Source: Lysinibacillus capsici (GTDB lineage: Bacteria; Bacillota; Bacilli; Bacillales_A; Planococcaceae). Taken from it: a stretch of 64,000 nt of DNA. The stretch is taken from positions 186,001-250,000 of the forward strand of contig NZ_PXXX01000010.1 in the NCBI RefSeq assembly GCF_003367505.1, given 5' to 3'. Positions 41,945 through 50,253 of the stretch are shown in pieces. The translations under genes were made by a program, and so were the position numbers. The notes under the pieces are model-generated. The model was given only the letters and a program-made list of their open reading frames with translations. It was not told the origin of the DNA and made no database searches. Each line of letters starts with the position of its first letter. Position 1 is the first letter of the stretch.

Positions 41945-42850
41945 TTAAAGTAATGTATCGCCAAATAGTGAGCTGATTAAAGCTACCGCAGCAATAGCCG
42001 TTTTATTGTATTGATCTAATACAGGGTTTGTCTCAACAAATTCTGCTGAAGTAATAATATTTGCTTCTGACAGCATTTCCATAGCTAAATGACTTTCACG
42101 ATAGCTAATACCACCTGCTACTGGCGTGCCTACACCTGGTGCATCATTTGGATCCAGTCCATCTAAATCTAATGATAGGTGAACACCGTCTGTGCGCTCC
42201 TTTAAATAGTCAATCGTTTCTGACATTACTTTCGTCATTCCTAAACGATCAATTTCATGCATCGTGTATACTTTAATACCAATTTCCTTAATAAGCTTTT
42301 TTTCTCCAGGATCTAAATCTCGAGCACCAATGATAACAACGTTTTCAGGCTTTACCTTTGGAGCATAGCCTCCGATATTTGTAAGTGCTGGATGTCCAAG
42401 GCCCAAGCTTACAGCTAAAGACATGCCATGGATATTTCCTGAAGGAGATGTTTCACCAGTATTTAAATCGCCATGGGCATCATACCAAATGACACCTAGA
42501 TTCTCATAATGCTTGGAAACTCCTGCTAATGTTCCAATAGCAATACTATGGTCTCCACCTAAAACTAAAGGAAAACGGTTTAAAGAAATTTCATGGTCTA
42601 CTTTTTGGCCTAGCTTCTCGTTACTTTCTGTGACAGTTTTTAAATTTTTTAAGTTTGTCTTTCCTTCTGCGTCTTTATCTTCGTGTACGAAGTCAATAGT
42701 TAAATCCCCTTCGTCGTAAATCGAATAACCAAGTCTCTCAAGTCGTTCAGTTACCCCCGCATATCTGATAGCACTTGGTCCCATGTCTACGCCTCTTCTT
42801 GTTTGACCTAAATCCATGGGCACCCCAATAATTGTCACTTCTTTATTCAT
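41945..42850 (-). CDS. rocF: Arginase
   Basis: 301 residues, the normal bacillary arginase size. It hydrolyses arginine to ornithine and urea with a dinuclear Mn centre. All metal motifs are visible: GGDHSIAIG (about 98-106), WYDAHGDLNT (about 122-131) and SLDLDGLDPNDAPGVGTPV (about 226-244). SPSGNIHGM provides the substrate loop. ATG follows GGAGAGGAGAAAACATC. It precedes an APC permease, giving a RocF/RocE-like arginine utilisation unit. A sigma-54-type promoter as in B. subtilis roc operons was looked for and not convincingly found. Confidence 0.95.
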   Translation of the reverse strand: MNKEVTIIGVPMDLGQTRRGVDMGPSAIRYAGVTERLERLGYSIYDEGDLTIDFVHEDKDAEGKTNLKNLKTVTESNEKLGQKVDHEISLNRFPLVLGGDHSIAIGTLAGVSKHYENLGVIWYDAHGDLNTGETSPSGNIHGMSLAVSLGLGHPALTNIGGYAPKVKPENVVIIGARDLDPGEKKLIKEIGIKVYTMHEIDRLGMTKVMSETIDYLKERTDGVHLSLDLDGLDPNDAPGVGTPVAGGISYRESHLAMEMLSEANIITSAEFVETNPVLDQYNKTAIAAVALISSLFGDTLL

Positions 42851-43225
42851 GATGTTTTCTCCTCTCCAATAATTACTTTCACAGTATAAAGAAATTGCAA
42901 CATTGACTCAACTCGACATTATTTTAAATTTTTATACAGTTTAAATTATTAAAAACATAGATTTATTCTTGTATAAACGATTGCATAAACGCTATTTCAA
43001 TGCATAACAAAACATTTTTTTCCTTTTTAGTGCGTATTTTTGTAAAAAATTACTAAACAAAATATTAAAACTGTTCTTTTTTTATAGTTTTTTCCGAAAA
43101 TTTTGACGGTAATTTTATCTATAAATGCAATATGTTAATAAATATTTTCCAAAATCATTCAATTATTCTTCTTTTTTACGGCAAAAAAAAGCCTTACTAC
43201 AATAGTAATAAGGCTTTTCAATTGC
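42851..43225. other. AT-rich spacer upstream of arginase
   Basis: About 375 bases with no credible gene. It holds the arginase promoter region, a TTGCAT...ATGCAT partial dyad near 42984-43006 that could be a regulator site, and the terminator of the TetR gene at its right end. Confidence 0.4.
43182..43219 (-). terminator. Terminator of the TetR gene
   Basis: Minus-strand hairpin AAGCCTTATTACTA / TAGTAAGGCTT followed by a run of T. Confidence 0.85.
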
Positions 43226-43813
43226 CTATTTTAATAATCGCACAATACTATTCAAACAGGTTTCTTTATAAAATTTATGTTGTTCTTCTAAATCGCAGGT
43301 TAACCACTGAATTAATGAACCATCAATCATTGCCCTCATCATTTTTGCATAGGTTAAGGAATCAATGTCTGAACTAAAGACACCTTCTCTTTTTCCTAAT
43401 TCAATAATTTCTTGTCCAATTCCCCAGCAATTCTCATAAAATTTTAAGTTAATTCTTTTGTACTCTTCATTGCTATTTGCCTGAGCTAAAAAGTCTAAAT
43501 AAACCCTGTAAAATTTTTTATTTTCTATAGGGGATACAAATACAGCATTTAAGTAGGCATGAAGCTTGTCTATAGCTGTTTGATGCTTGCCTATTTCTTG
43601 GATTTCATAGCTGTAGATTTTGTTCGTAGTGGATTCAAGTAATTCTAATAAAATGTTTTGTTTGCTTGTAAAGTAGTAGTGAACTACCCCTTTTGAGACA
43701 CTGGCATGATTGGCTATGTCTTGTAGTGTAACCTTATCATAACCTAATTGTGAAACAGCGTTAAAGGCTGCTTTCATAATCTGTTTTTTACGTTCTTCCT
43801 CTTTCTTTTTCAT
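43226..43813 (-). CDS. TetR-family repressor (BetI-like)
   Basis: 195 residues from the ATG at 43813, with GGAGG 6 bases upstream. The helix-turn-helix is KVTLQDIANHASVSKGVVHY, followed by YFTSKQNILLELLE. The C-terminal ligand domain (about 60-195) includes FYRVYLDFLAQANSNEEY, similar to BetI-type C-terminal domains. It is divergent from an AcuI/YhdH-type reductase with a perfect palindrome in the shared spacer, so that gene is its likely target. Confidence 0.9.
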   Translation of the reverse strand: MKKKEEERKKQIMKAAFNAVSQLGYDKVTLQDIANHASVSKGVVHYYFTSKQNILLELLESTTNKIYSYEIQEIGKHQTAIDKLHAYLNAVFVSPIENKKFYRVYLDFLAQANSNEEYKRINLKFYENCWGIGQEIIELGKREGVFSSDIDSLTYAKMMRAMIDGSLIQWLTCDLEEQHKFYKETCLNSIVRLLK

Positions 43814-43878
43814 AGGAGCCTCCGATGACTTGATAGAAGTTATTATACATGAAGAGTAGCAACAATCCAATTTTATGT

Positions 43879-43888
43879 TGACCGGTCA
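43879..43888. promoter_or_regulatory. Palindromic TetR operator
   Basis: TGACCGGTCA, a perfect 10-bp palindrome in an otherwise AT-rich divergent spacer, 66 bases from the TetR start and 52 bases from the reductase start. This GACCGGTC-type core is common among TetR sites. Confidence 0.65.
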
Positions 43889-43939
43889 GAATAATTTTGA
43901 TACTGTTTAATGGAATAAAATTGTAGGGGGACGTTTACG

Positions 43940-44932
43940 ATGACGGCAGAAAATTTTAGTGCGTTAGTAGTCAATAAAGATGATGCATTTACAGTGAAAG
44001 TGAACAAGTTAACTTTAGAAGATCTACCAAAGGGTGAGGTATTAATTAAAGTTAGTTATTCAGGTATTAATTATAAAGATAGTCTTGCCTCTATTCCTGA
44101 TGGTAAAATCGTTACGTCTTATCCTTTTGTTCCTGGCATTGATTTAGCTGGGACTGTTGTTTCTTCTGAGGATTCTCGCTTTAAAATTGGTGACGAGGTC
44201 ATTGCGACTAGCTATGAAATAGGTGTTTCCCATTTTGGTGGCTTTAGTGAATATGCCCGCATCCCAGCGCAATGGATTGTACCGCTTCCAAAAGGACTTT
44301 CCCTTAAAGAGGCTATGGTAATTGGTACTGCAGGATTTACAGCTGCATTATCTGTTCAAAAGTTAGAGGAAAATGGTATTCATCCTGAAAAGGGGAAAAT
44401 TCTTGTGACAGGGGCTACAGGAGGTGTAGGTAGCTTTGCTGTATCTATTCTTTCAACACTGGGTTATCAAGTTGAAGCGAGCACAGGAAAAGAATCTGAA
44501 CATGAATATTTACAATCACTCGGGGCTACTACAATAGTAAATCGTGAAGAGGTTTATGATGGAAAAATTAAAGCATTAGGCAAACAAAAATGGGCTGCTG
44601 CTGTTGATTCTGTTGGTGGAGAGCCACTTGCCTCATTATTAAGCCAAATTCAATATGGTGGGGCTGTTGCATGTAGTGGTTTAACGGCAGGTACACAGCT
44701 TCCTACAAGTGTATTTCCCTTCATTTTAAGAGGCGTGAGTTTACTTGGAATTGATTCTGTTTATTGCCCAATGGACATTCGATTGAACATTTGGCATCGA
44801 CTAGCGACTGATTTCAAACCAGCAAACCTTAATGATTTTATTCAGCAAGAGGTAACACTACAACAACTTCCTGATGTTTTACCTATTTTACTGAAGGGTC
44901 AAGCAAGAGGTAGAATCCTTGTTGCATTATAA
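43940..44932 (+). CDS. AcuI/YhdH-family acrylyl-CoA reductase-like MDR oxidoreductase
   Basis: 330 residues. GroES-like N-terminal domain (ISYSGINYKDSLASIPDGK region as VSYSGINYKDSLA, about 50-62), no zinc-binding cysteines, then a Rossmann fold with the NADPH motif VTGATGGVGSFAVSIL (about 156-171). SHFGGFSEYARIPAQWIV and the late LLGIDSVYCPMDIR are YhdH/AcuI-specific. Family members reduce acrylyl-CoA or quinones with NADPH. GTAGGGGGACG precedes the ATG. Expression is probably controlled by the divergent TetR protein. Confidence 0.9.
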   Translation: MTAENFSALVVNKDDAFTVKVNKLTLEDLPKGEVLIKVSYSGINYKDSLASIPDGKIVTSYPFVPGIDLAGTVVSSEDSRFKIGDEVIATSYEIGVSHFGGFSEYARIPAQWIVPLPKGLSLKEAMVIGTAGFTAALSVQKLEENGIHPEKGKILVTGATGGVGSFAVSILSTLGYQVEASTGKESEHEYLQSLGATTIVNREEVYDGKIKALGKQKWAAAVDSVGGEPLASLLSQIQYGGAVACSGLTAGTQLPTSVFPFILRGVSLLGIDSVYCPMDIRLNIWHRLATDFKPANLNDFIQQEVTLQQLPDVLPILLKGQARGRILVAL

Positions 44933-45003
44933 GGAGTTTAATTAAGCTTCCTTCTTTATTCTATTTCCCAGAAAATAATTCTAGATGGCAAATAACAACA
45001 TAC

Positions 45004-45040
45004 AGCTACTACGCAAAGCGAGCGTGGTAGCTTTTTTTAT
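45004..45040 (+). terminator. Intrinsic terminator
   Basis: AGCTACTACGC / GCGTGGTAGCT hairpin followed by seven T, about 70 bases beyond the reductase stop. Confidence 0.85.
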
Positions 45041-45102
45041 TGTTGACATCTCCCTGACATAAAAGCGCTTTATAGTAGCTCATGAACAACCCACTTGTTT
45101 CC

Positions 45103-45140
45103 TTTAGACAAATTTAGGCAACAAAGCTTGTCTAAATTTG
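45103..45140. repeat. Overlapping inverted repeats upstream of the acyltransferase
   Basis: TTTAGACAA (45103-45111) pairs with TTGTCTAAA (45128-45136), and CAAATTTAG pairs with CTAAATTTG across the same loop. The two pairings are alternatives. Operator or leader structure cannot be told apart. Confidence 0.4.
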
Positions 45141-45220
45141 TACTAACAAGCATACCAATAGAGTATGTAGGCAGTATTCCGGGAATTCAATACTATAATT
45201 AATACTTTGGAGATGATCGT

Positions 45221-46348
45221 ATGAAGCGAGCACATATTAATGAATTAGCTATTACACGGGCTTTAGCCATTCTAGCTGTTCTTCTTATTCATTCTACTAG
45301 TACACCTGTAACGGCTTTATCTAGTGACTCAAAATTATATCCATTTTATGTATTTTTCAATATCTCCCCTAAATTCGCTGTCCCTGCTTTTATTTTTTTA
45401 AGTGGCTTTGTATTATTTTACAATTATATACAAAAGGATTTAACAAAGGAGCTTATCATTCATTTTTATAAAAAAAGAGTGACCCAAATACTCATTCCTT
45501 ATCTCTTTTTTTCTATTTTTTTTTATGCAGCAATGCAATTTTATGTGACACATGATTTAGTAGACACATGGCGTTCTCTATTTAGTATCGAATTTCTAGA
45601 AAAACTTTTATTAGGCAAAGCGTATACGCATCTATACTATATTTTTATTATTGTTCAATTCTATCTTATGTTCCCATTATTCCTATATATTTTAAAGAAA
45701 AAACCAGCACTATCTCCTTATTTAATTTGGATTGGGTTCGTTCTTCAATGGGTCTTTATTCTATTAAACGCTGAGTTATGGCAGTATCCCTATAGAGGGA
45801 GTATCGCTTTTTCCTATCTCTTTTATTTCTTAGCAGGGGCATTTTTAGGAATTTATTTTGAAAAATACAAAGGATGGCTTCAACTAAAAAAAGAAAATTT
45901 TCCTATCAAGATACTTTTTGTGTGGTGTATTTGGCTAATTTCTACTATATATAATGTTTATTTATATTACTTTGTTTATACATCACAAACCTATATAGTG
46001 AACAGCACAATATTTGAGCTAGTTTTTCAGCTACAATCTTTAACAGCCTGTATTGTCTTATTACAGCTTTCTTTCTGGATCTATGATAAATGGAACCATG
46101 CTTTTGTAAATGGCTTAATCAATCTAGGAACAGTATCATTTGGCGTCTATCTATTGCATCCATTTTTCCTTTTCCTTTATAGACAATTAAGTACTGGTGG
46201 TAATAGTATTCTGTATCATCTTTGGAGCATTGGGGGCTTTATCTTTGCACTCTTCGTTCCATGGATGGTCGTGCTATTGATGGGCAGATTCTTTAAGTAC
46301 CATTGGATTGCCTTTGGTCCTATCCCGAGTAAATTCCCTTACAAATAG
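45221..46348 (+). CDS. Acyltransferase family 3 (OafA/YrhL-type) membrane protein
   Basis: 375 residues with about ten membrane helices. N-terminal helix starts NELAITRALAILAVLLIHST, with the catalytic-site His of the family (RAxAxxxVxxxH) at about residue 24. FVPAFIFLSGFVLFYNY-like PAFIFLSGFVL follows. Members transfer acyl groups to cell-surface polysaccharide, peptidoglycan or antibiotics; no SGNH domain is fused here. ATG is preceded by TTGGAGATGATCGT. It stands alone, between the reductase and the S-layer locus. Confidence 0.88.
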   Translation: MKRAHINELAITRALAILAVLLIHSTSTPVTALSSDSKLYPFYVFFNISPKFAVPAFIFLSGFVLFYNYIQKDLTKELIIHFYKKRVTQILIPYLFFSIFFYAAMQFYVTHDLVDTWRSLFSIEFLEKLLLGKAYTHLYYIFIIVQFYLMFPLFLYILKKKPALSPYLIWIGFVLQWVFILLNAELWQYPYRGSIAFSYLFYFLAGAFLGIYFEKYKGWLQLKKENFPIKILFVWCIWLISTIYNVYLYYFVYTSQTYIVNSTIFELVFQLQSLTACIVLLQLSFWIYDKWNHAFVNGLINLGTVSFGVYLLHPFFLFLYRQLSTGGNSILYHLWSIGGFIFALFVPWMVVLLMGRFFKYHWIAFGPIPSKFPYK

Positions 46349-46365
46349 CCGTTCATTATGCACAG

Positions 46366-46402
46366 CCAGTCGTCGATTTGTTGCCGTCAACTGGCTGTGT
46401 AT
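46366..46402 (+). terminator. Terminator of the acyltransferase gene
   Basis: CACAGCCAGTCG / TCAACTGGCTGTG hairpin 12 bases past the stop; the following T run is short (TATATTTAG). Confidence 0.6.
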
Positions 46403-46574
46403 ATTTAGTTGAGAACCTGTTATTTTGTGCTTACCGTTACTGAAATACTAATGTTTCTTCTGAGGTGCATTATTAAATAAGAAGAAACTAATTAAAAAGG
46501 CCCTGTGGAAATCTACCAAGGGGTTTCATAGTGTTAAAAAACAATCAATAAAATTTTTGTAAAAAGTGAAAATG

Positions 46575-46702
46575 AATTTCCGTTGCAGGCTACTTACTTT
46601 CCTGTGGGCGAGCGCCGAATTGCTTCCTCCGATACCACTCCGTTTAGCGTTTTGCCTGTCTTGCTATCCCACGGGAGTCAAGTAGCCCTCCCCTCCCCCA
46701 CA
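46575..46702 (-). repeat. Bacillaceae-type dispersed repeat, copy 1
   Basis: A GC-richer island of about 128 bases bounded by complementary GGCTACTTAC and CAAGTAGCC segments, with internal CGAGCGCCG and CCCACGGGAG blocks. It resembles the structured intergenic repeats (CTGCGGG/CCGCGGAAAGC type) that are common in Bacillaceae genomes, as remembered. It is read best on the minus strand. Confidence 0.55.
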
Positions 46703-46885
46703 AAAGTGTTACCTTATTAGCAAAGGTTTGCAAATAAAGTGAAGGTTTTATGAAGAGGTGTTATCACGCATCATTTATCCTACATTGAAAATAAAAACCT
46801 ATCCTTTTTCTAATCATGCAAATCATGGGCTATTTTGATCACTACTGCTAGTATGAAAAATAAGGAAAAAACACTTTTGCAGAAT

Positions 46886-47010
46886 GGTTGATTGGAGTGG
46901 AGCCAGCGTCACTCCTAGGGGATTTAGCGTCTCAGAGGAGACCCTGGAGCGAACACAGCGGCTCATCGGACGCCCCCTGGAAAGGACCGCTGGCGGAACG
47001 GAAATCAACC
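46886..47010 (+). repeat. Bacillaceae-type dispersed repeat, copy 2
   Basis: 125-base element bounded by GGTTGATT (46886-46893) and AATCAACC (47003-47010). A nested inner pair GCCAGCG / CGCTGGC is visible, with an ACTCCTAGGGG / CCCCCTGGA middle. Same general plan as copy 1 but opposite orientation and diverged sequence. No transposase or target duplication was seen. Confidence 0.6.
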
Positions 47011-47056
47011 TCTCGCAGGTCTTTCTTTCCTATTAGCATGATCTTATTTAAACACT

Positions 47057-47092
47057 AAAAAAGCCCTGTGGAAATCTCCACAGGGCTTTTCA
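47057..47092 (-). terminator. S-layer gene terminator
   Basis: Perfect hairpin AAGCCCTGTGGA / TCCACAGGGCTT with AATC loop, followed by T run on the minus strand. Strong, as expected for a highly expressed gene. Confidence 0.92.
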
Positions 47093-47105
47093 ATGAACGA
47101 TTTAA

Positions 47106-49577
47106 TTATTTTGCAATAGAACCGTCTTTTACTTTGTTGTTATTAGCATCAACTAGGTTTGTTGATTTGAATTCAACTACAATGCTGTCAGTTAATGCAT
47201 AGTCAGCTTTAGTTGTCGCAGTAAGTTTACCACCAGCTACTGTAATAGAAGCAAGTTCTACAGTTGATCCTGCAATTTTAACAGTAACACCTGTTGGAGC
47301 AGCTTGATCAGCAATATTTTCAGAGAAATCTACTGTAAATGTTTTGCTATCTACTGCAGTTACTTTAGTAGCAACAGGAACAATATTTTCTTTAAGTGCT
47401 ACTTGAGTTGTCACTTTTCCACCTTTAAGCGTGTTACCTTTTGTATCTACTACATTGCTAGCTTCAAGTACATAATTACCATTAGCTGTGATAGAACCTT
47501 CTGGTAAAGTGAATCTTACTTTCTTAGTACCATCTACAAACTGAAGTTGCGTACCTGCAGGAAGTTCTTTTCCTCCAAGTGTGTAGTTAGCAGCATTTGT
47601 AGCTGTTGCAGTCACATCTTTAGCATACTCAACTGTGAATACGTTATTATCAGTTACAACAACTGGAGTAGCGCCGAATACTAATGAATCTGTTGGTGTT
47701 TCAGGTGTAGCTTCAAATACGCCTGTTGTTACATTGAAAGTAACAGTATCAGCAGTTACATTGCCAGCTAAATCTGTTACTGCTTTAGCAGATAACTCGA
47801 AAGTGTATGTTGAATTGCTATCTAGATCAATGTCAACTTTTACAGTGTTTTTCTCTGCACCCTCGATTTTACCGTTACCATCTACATCGAAACCTGCATC
47901 TGCTTTTACTACTGTTTCTTTTCCAGTAGTGTAAGCAATACCATTTTGTGTTTTAACAGTTAATTTTCCTTCTACTTTTACTGGCTCACTAAAAGTAAGG
48001 TATAATGCATCAACGTCTGTAGTAGCATTTACATCATCAGCTACTAACATTTTAGTAGCAGTAGAAACAAGTGTAGCAGGTGTTAAATCTTTTGAAAGAA
48101 TAGCATTGAACTCAAATGCATCACCTGCATTACCAGCTAAATCTTTTTGTCCTTCTACTTTAATGTTTGTATTAATGAATGTAGCTGTACCTAAAGCAGA
48201 TTTAGCATCAATAGTGAATACAGTTTTATCCTCTGTATCTTTAATATCAGCATCTGTTAAATAGAATACAGTTGATCCTACTGTTACTTTTGCATATTCT
48301 TTAGTCTCTGCATCTGCATTAAGATTTTGTTTCATTAATTCTTCAGAGAAATCAAACGTAATTTCTGTACCATTCACTGCTGTAGAAACAGTTGGTTTTG
48401 AATTATCAACGTCTGCTTTCAAAACTGTGAAGTTAACTGCGATAGGATTTGCGATATTATTAGCGAAGTCAGTTGCACCAACAATGTCTACTTTGTAAGA
48501 TTGTTCTGCTGTTAATCCAGTAATTGTTAATTTCTTACCAGATAAAGTATAGCGATCTTTTGATAGTTCTGTACCATTTAAGCTGATTGTTCCTTCACTT
48601 TGTACAGGCTCGTCGAAAGTGATAACAGCTGTAGTACCTTTAGCTTCTACAGAATTAACGCTTACAGGAGTCGTATCTGCAAATGTGATTAATTTGTTGA
48701 ACTCTTCAGTTAGAACTTTAGCATCTGCTTTTGTTTTAATTGGTTTTACAGTTACTTTACCATTTGTTAATTTTACTTCTTTATCAGTTGTTAACGTAAC
48801 TGTCATACCGTCTTCAGATACTACTGCGTTAGTGATTGCTACACCTTCAACAGCATATTTTGTTGTGATTGCTGCATCTTTTGCATCAACAGCTGTGTTG
48901 AATTTCACTTCAAGTTCTTTTGCATTAAGCCCTTTTACAGCTTCTACAGCTGGTGTTACTTCTTGAACTGCATCAATCGTACGTTTTACCATTGTAGCGA
49001 ATTCTTCGCGGCTAATTTTATCTTGTGGTGCTAATAAAGAGCCTTTACCATTGATTACACCATTTTCTACAGCTGTTTCTAAGTAAGATACAGCCCATTT
49101 AGAAGCTTTAGAAGCATCTGCAAATTGGCTAAGATCTGCTTTACCTGTTAATTGGTAGCCCTGAACGATGACTTTAGCAGCTTGTTCTCTTGTTAATTGA
49201 GCTTTAGGCTCAAATTTACCATTGCCCATACCATCAAATAATTCTGGTGAAGTTGCAAGTACAGCATTATAGAACCAATCATTTTCACTAACATCAGAAA
49301 AATCTTCAGTACCAGTAGCTTTTAAATCTAATGCTTTTGATAAAATTTCAGCCGCTTCTGCACGAGTAAGTGTACCAGCTGGGTTGAAGTTTCCTTTTTC
49401 ATCGCCTTGGATGTAGCCTTTATCAGTTAAAAATTGAACAGCTTCTTTTGCCCAAGATGAAATGCTAGCTGCATCTTGAAATTCCGCAGCTGATGCTACT
49501 GGTACGATTGCTGATGCTACAAGTGCTGCTGTAGCTGTAGTTGCGAAAAATTTACGACCTTTGTTTTGTTTTGTCAT
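47106..49577 (-). CDS. S-layer protein with three SLH domains and Ig-like repeats
   Basis: 823 residues. Signal peptide TKQNKGRKFFATTATAALVA...VASA, cleaved near 31, nearly matches that of L. sphaericus S-layer proteins. SLH domains cover about 32-75, 92-140 and 153-205, each ending in a TRAE-type motif (LTRAEAAEIL, LTREQAAKVI, ISREEFATMV). SLH modules bind pyruvylated secondary cell-wall polymer. From about 215 to the end come six or so SbsA/Big_5-like beta modules (repeated VTFDEPVQSEG, TFSEPVKVEG, VDFSENIAD patterns). One module carries an EF-hand-like loop DVDGNGKIEGAE near 560. SlpC-type proteins are longer (about 1170 residues), so this may be a paralogue. Biased codon use suggests high expression. 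Confidence 0.93.
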   Translation of the reverse strand: MTKQNKGRKFFATTATAALVASAIVPVASAAEFQDAASISSWAKEAVQFLTDKGYIQGDEKGNFNPAGTLTRAEAAEILSKALDLKATGTEDFSDVSENDWFYNAVLATSPELFDGMGNGKFEPKAQLTREQAAKVIVQGYQLTGKADLSQFADASKASKWAVSYLETAVENGVINGKGSLLAPQDKISREEFATMVKRTIDAVQEVTPAVEAVKGLNAKELEVKFNTAVDAKDAAITTKYAVEGVAITNAVVSEDGMTVTLTTDKEVKLTNGKVTVKPIKTKADAKVLTEEFNKLITFADTTPVSVNSVEAKGTTAVITFDEPVQSEGTISLNGTELSKDRYTLSGKKLTITGLTAEQSYKVDIVGATDFANNIANPIAVNFTVLKADVDNSKPTVSTAVNGTEITFDFSEELMKQNLNADAETKEYAKVTVGSTVFYLTDADIKDTEDKTVFTIDAKSALGTATFINTNIKVEGQKDLAGNAGDAFEFNAILSKDLTPATLVSTATKMLVADDVNATTDVDALYLTFSEPVKVEGKLTVKTQNGIAYTTGKETVVKADAGFDVDGNGKIEGAEKNTVKVDIDLDSNSTYTFELSAKAVTDLAGNVTADTVTFNVTTGVFEATPETPTDSLVFGATPVVVTDNNVFTVEYAKDVTATATNAANYTLGGKELPAGTQLQFVDGTKKVRFTLPEGSITANGNYVLEASNVVDTKGNTLKGGKVTTQVALKENIVPVATKVTAVDSKTFTVDFSENIADQAAPTGVTVKIAGSTVELASITVAGGKLTATTKADYALTDSIVVEFKSTNLVDANNNKVKDGSIAK

Positions 49578-50159
49578 AGTATATTCCTCCAGAATTTTAA
49601 TAAATTATATTATTCTGTGAGAACAATATTATCGCGCTATTTAATTATAAAATTATAAAAATATGTATAAATCGTTCCCACAAATAATAATTCAACCAAT
49701 TATATGTAAAGCAATCTTCTAAATTTTTCATGATTAAATATCCCAATCAAACTGTAATTTGCTTTACAAGACAATAATATAACTTCATTACCAATAAATA
49801 AACGCTAAAAATAAGGTAATTTTAATACTGCATTGGTTATATAGGGAATCTTTTCATAAAAAATTTCTATAATTTAGAAATACTATAACCTTTAACGGCA
49901 AAAGTAGCTGTTTCAATTAAATTTACAAATAATTCCTTTTTTAATCTAATCCGATTTCATTATTTTTTCGATATAATGATATACAGAATCATAAATTTTT
50001 ATCCTCCTGAAATTACATCTACGATTCTATTATCCATTTATGCCTCGTTAGAAATATTCAATTGAGTATCTGAATGCTTTGATTGCAAATTCTTCATTTA
50101 CCACATTATCCTATCTTCCATAAAGAAATAGATTGCCTTAGCTGAATCTAATAATAAAA
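49578..50159. other. Long AT-rich S-layer upstream region
   Basis: About 580 bases upstream of the S-layer gene. The ribosome site is CTGGAGGAATATACT. Long untranslated leaders are usual for S-layer mRNAs. Apart from the decayed small frame at 49867-49992, nothing coding was seen. No clear promoter can be singled out in the AT-rich sequence. Confidence 0.5.
49867..49992 (-). pseudogene. Decayed small gene with two in-frame stops
   Basis: Behind AGGAGGATAAAAATTT, an ATG at 49992 opens MILYIIISKK, then TAA TGA, and the same frame continues NRIRLKKELFVNLIETATFA to KGYSISKL and a TAG. The protein-like composition after the stops and the good ribosome site suggest a recently broken gene of about 40 codons. 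A remote Spo0E-like (aspartyl-phosphatase) flavour is possible but weak. Confidence 0.35.
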
Positions 50160-50204
50160 AGAAACGGATTGGGGAAATACTTATTTCCCCATCCGTTTTA
50201 TAAT
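50160..50204. terminator. Intrinsic terminator downstream of TetR
   Basis: AAACGGATTGGGGAAATA / ATTTCCCCATCCGTTT hairpin, near perfect, flanked by A and T runs in both directions. Confidence 0.85.
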
Positions 50205-50253
50205 TTTGATCATAAAAGCACAACAAGCAGTACTTACTTTGAAAGATCAAGAC

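Larger units (their letters stand above)
46349..47056. other. Gene-free region with repeats beside the S-layer gene
   Basis: About 700 bases without a credible gene. From left to right: a possible terminator (46366-46400, CAGCCAGT...ACTGGCTG), a decayed copy of the S-layer terminator near 46497-46530, and two dispersed repeat elements (46575-46702 and 46886-47010) in opposite orientation. Confidence 0.6.

Noticed and set aside
42880-42920. Possible sigma-54 promoter upstream of arginase (TTGCA)
   Set aside because: The -12-like TTGCA is not matched by a GG at the required -24 distance.
46575-47010. Structured non-coding RNA or tRNA cluster
   Set aside because: No cloverleaf or known riboswitch core could be recognised; the repeat-element explanation fits better.
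47635-48966. Plus-strand open frames inside the S-layer gene
   Set aside because: They are antisense shadows of a biased, Ala/Thr/Val-rich coding sequence with no ribosome sites.
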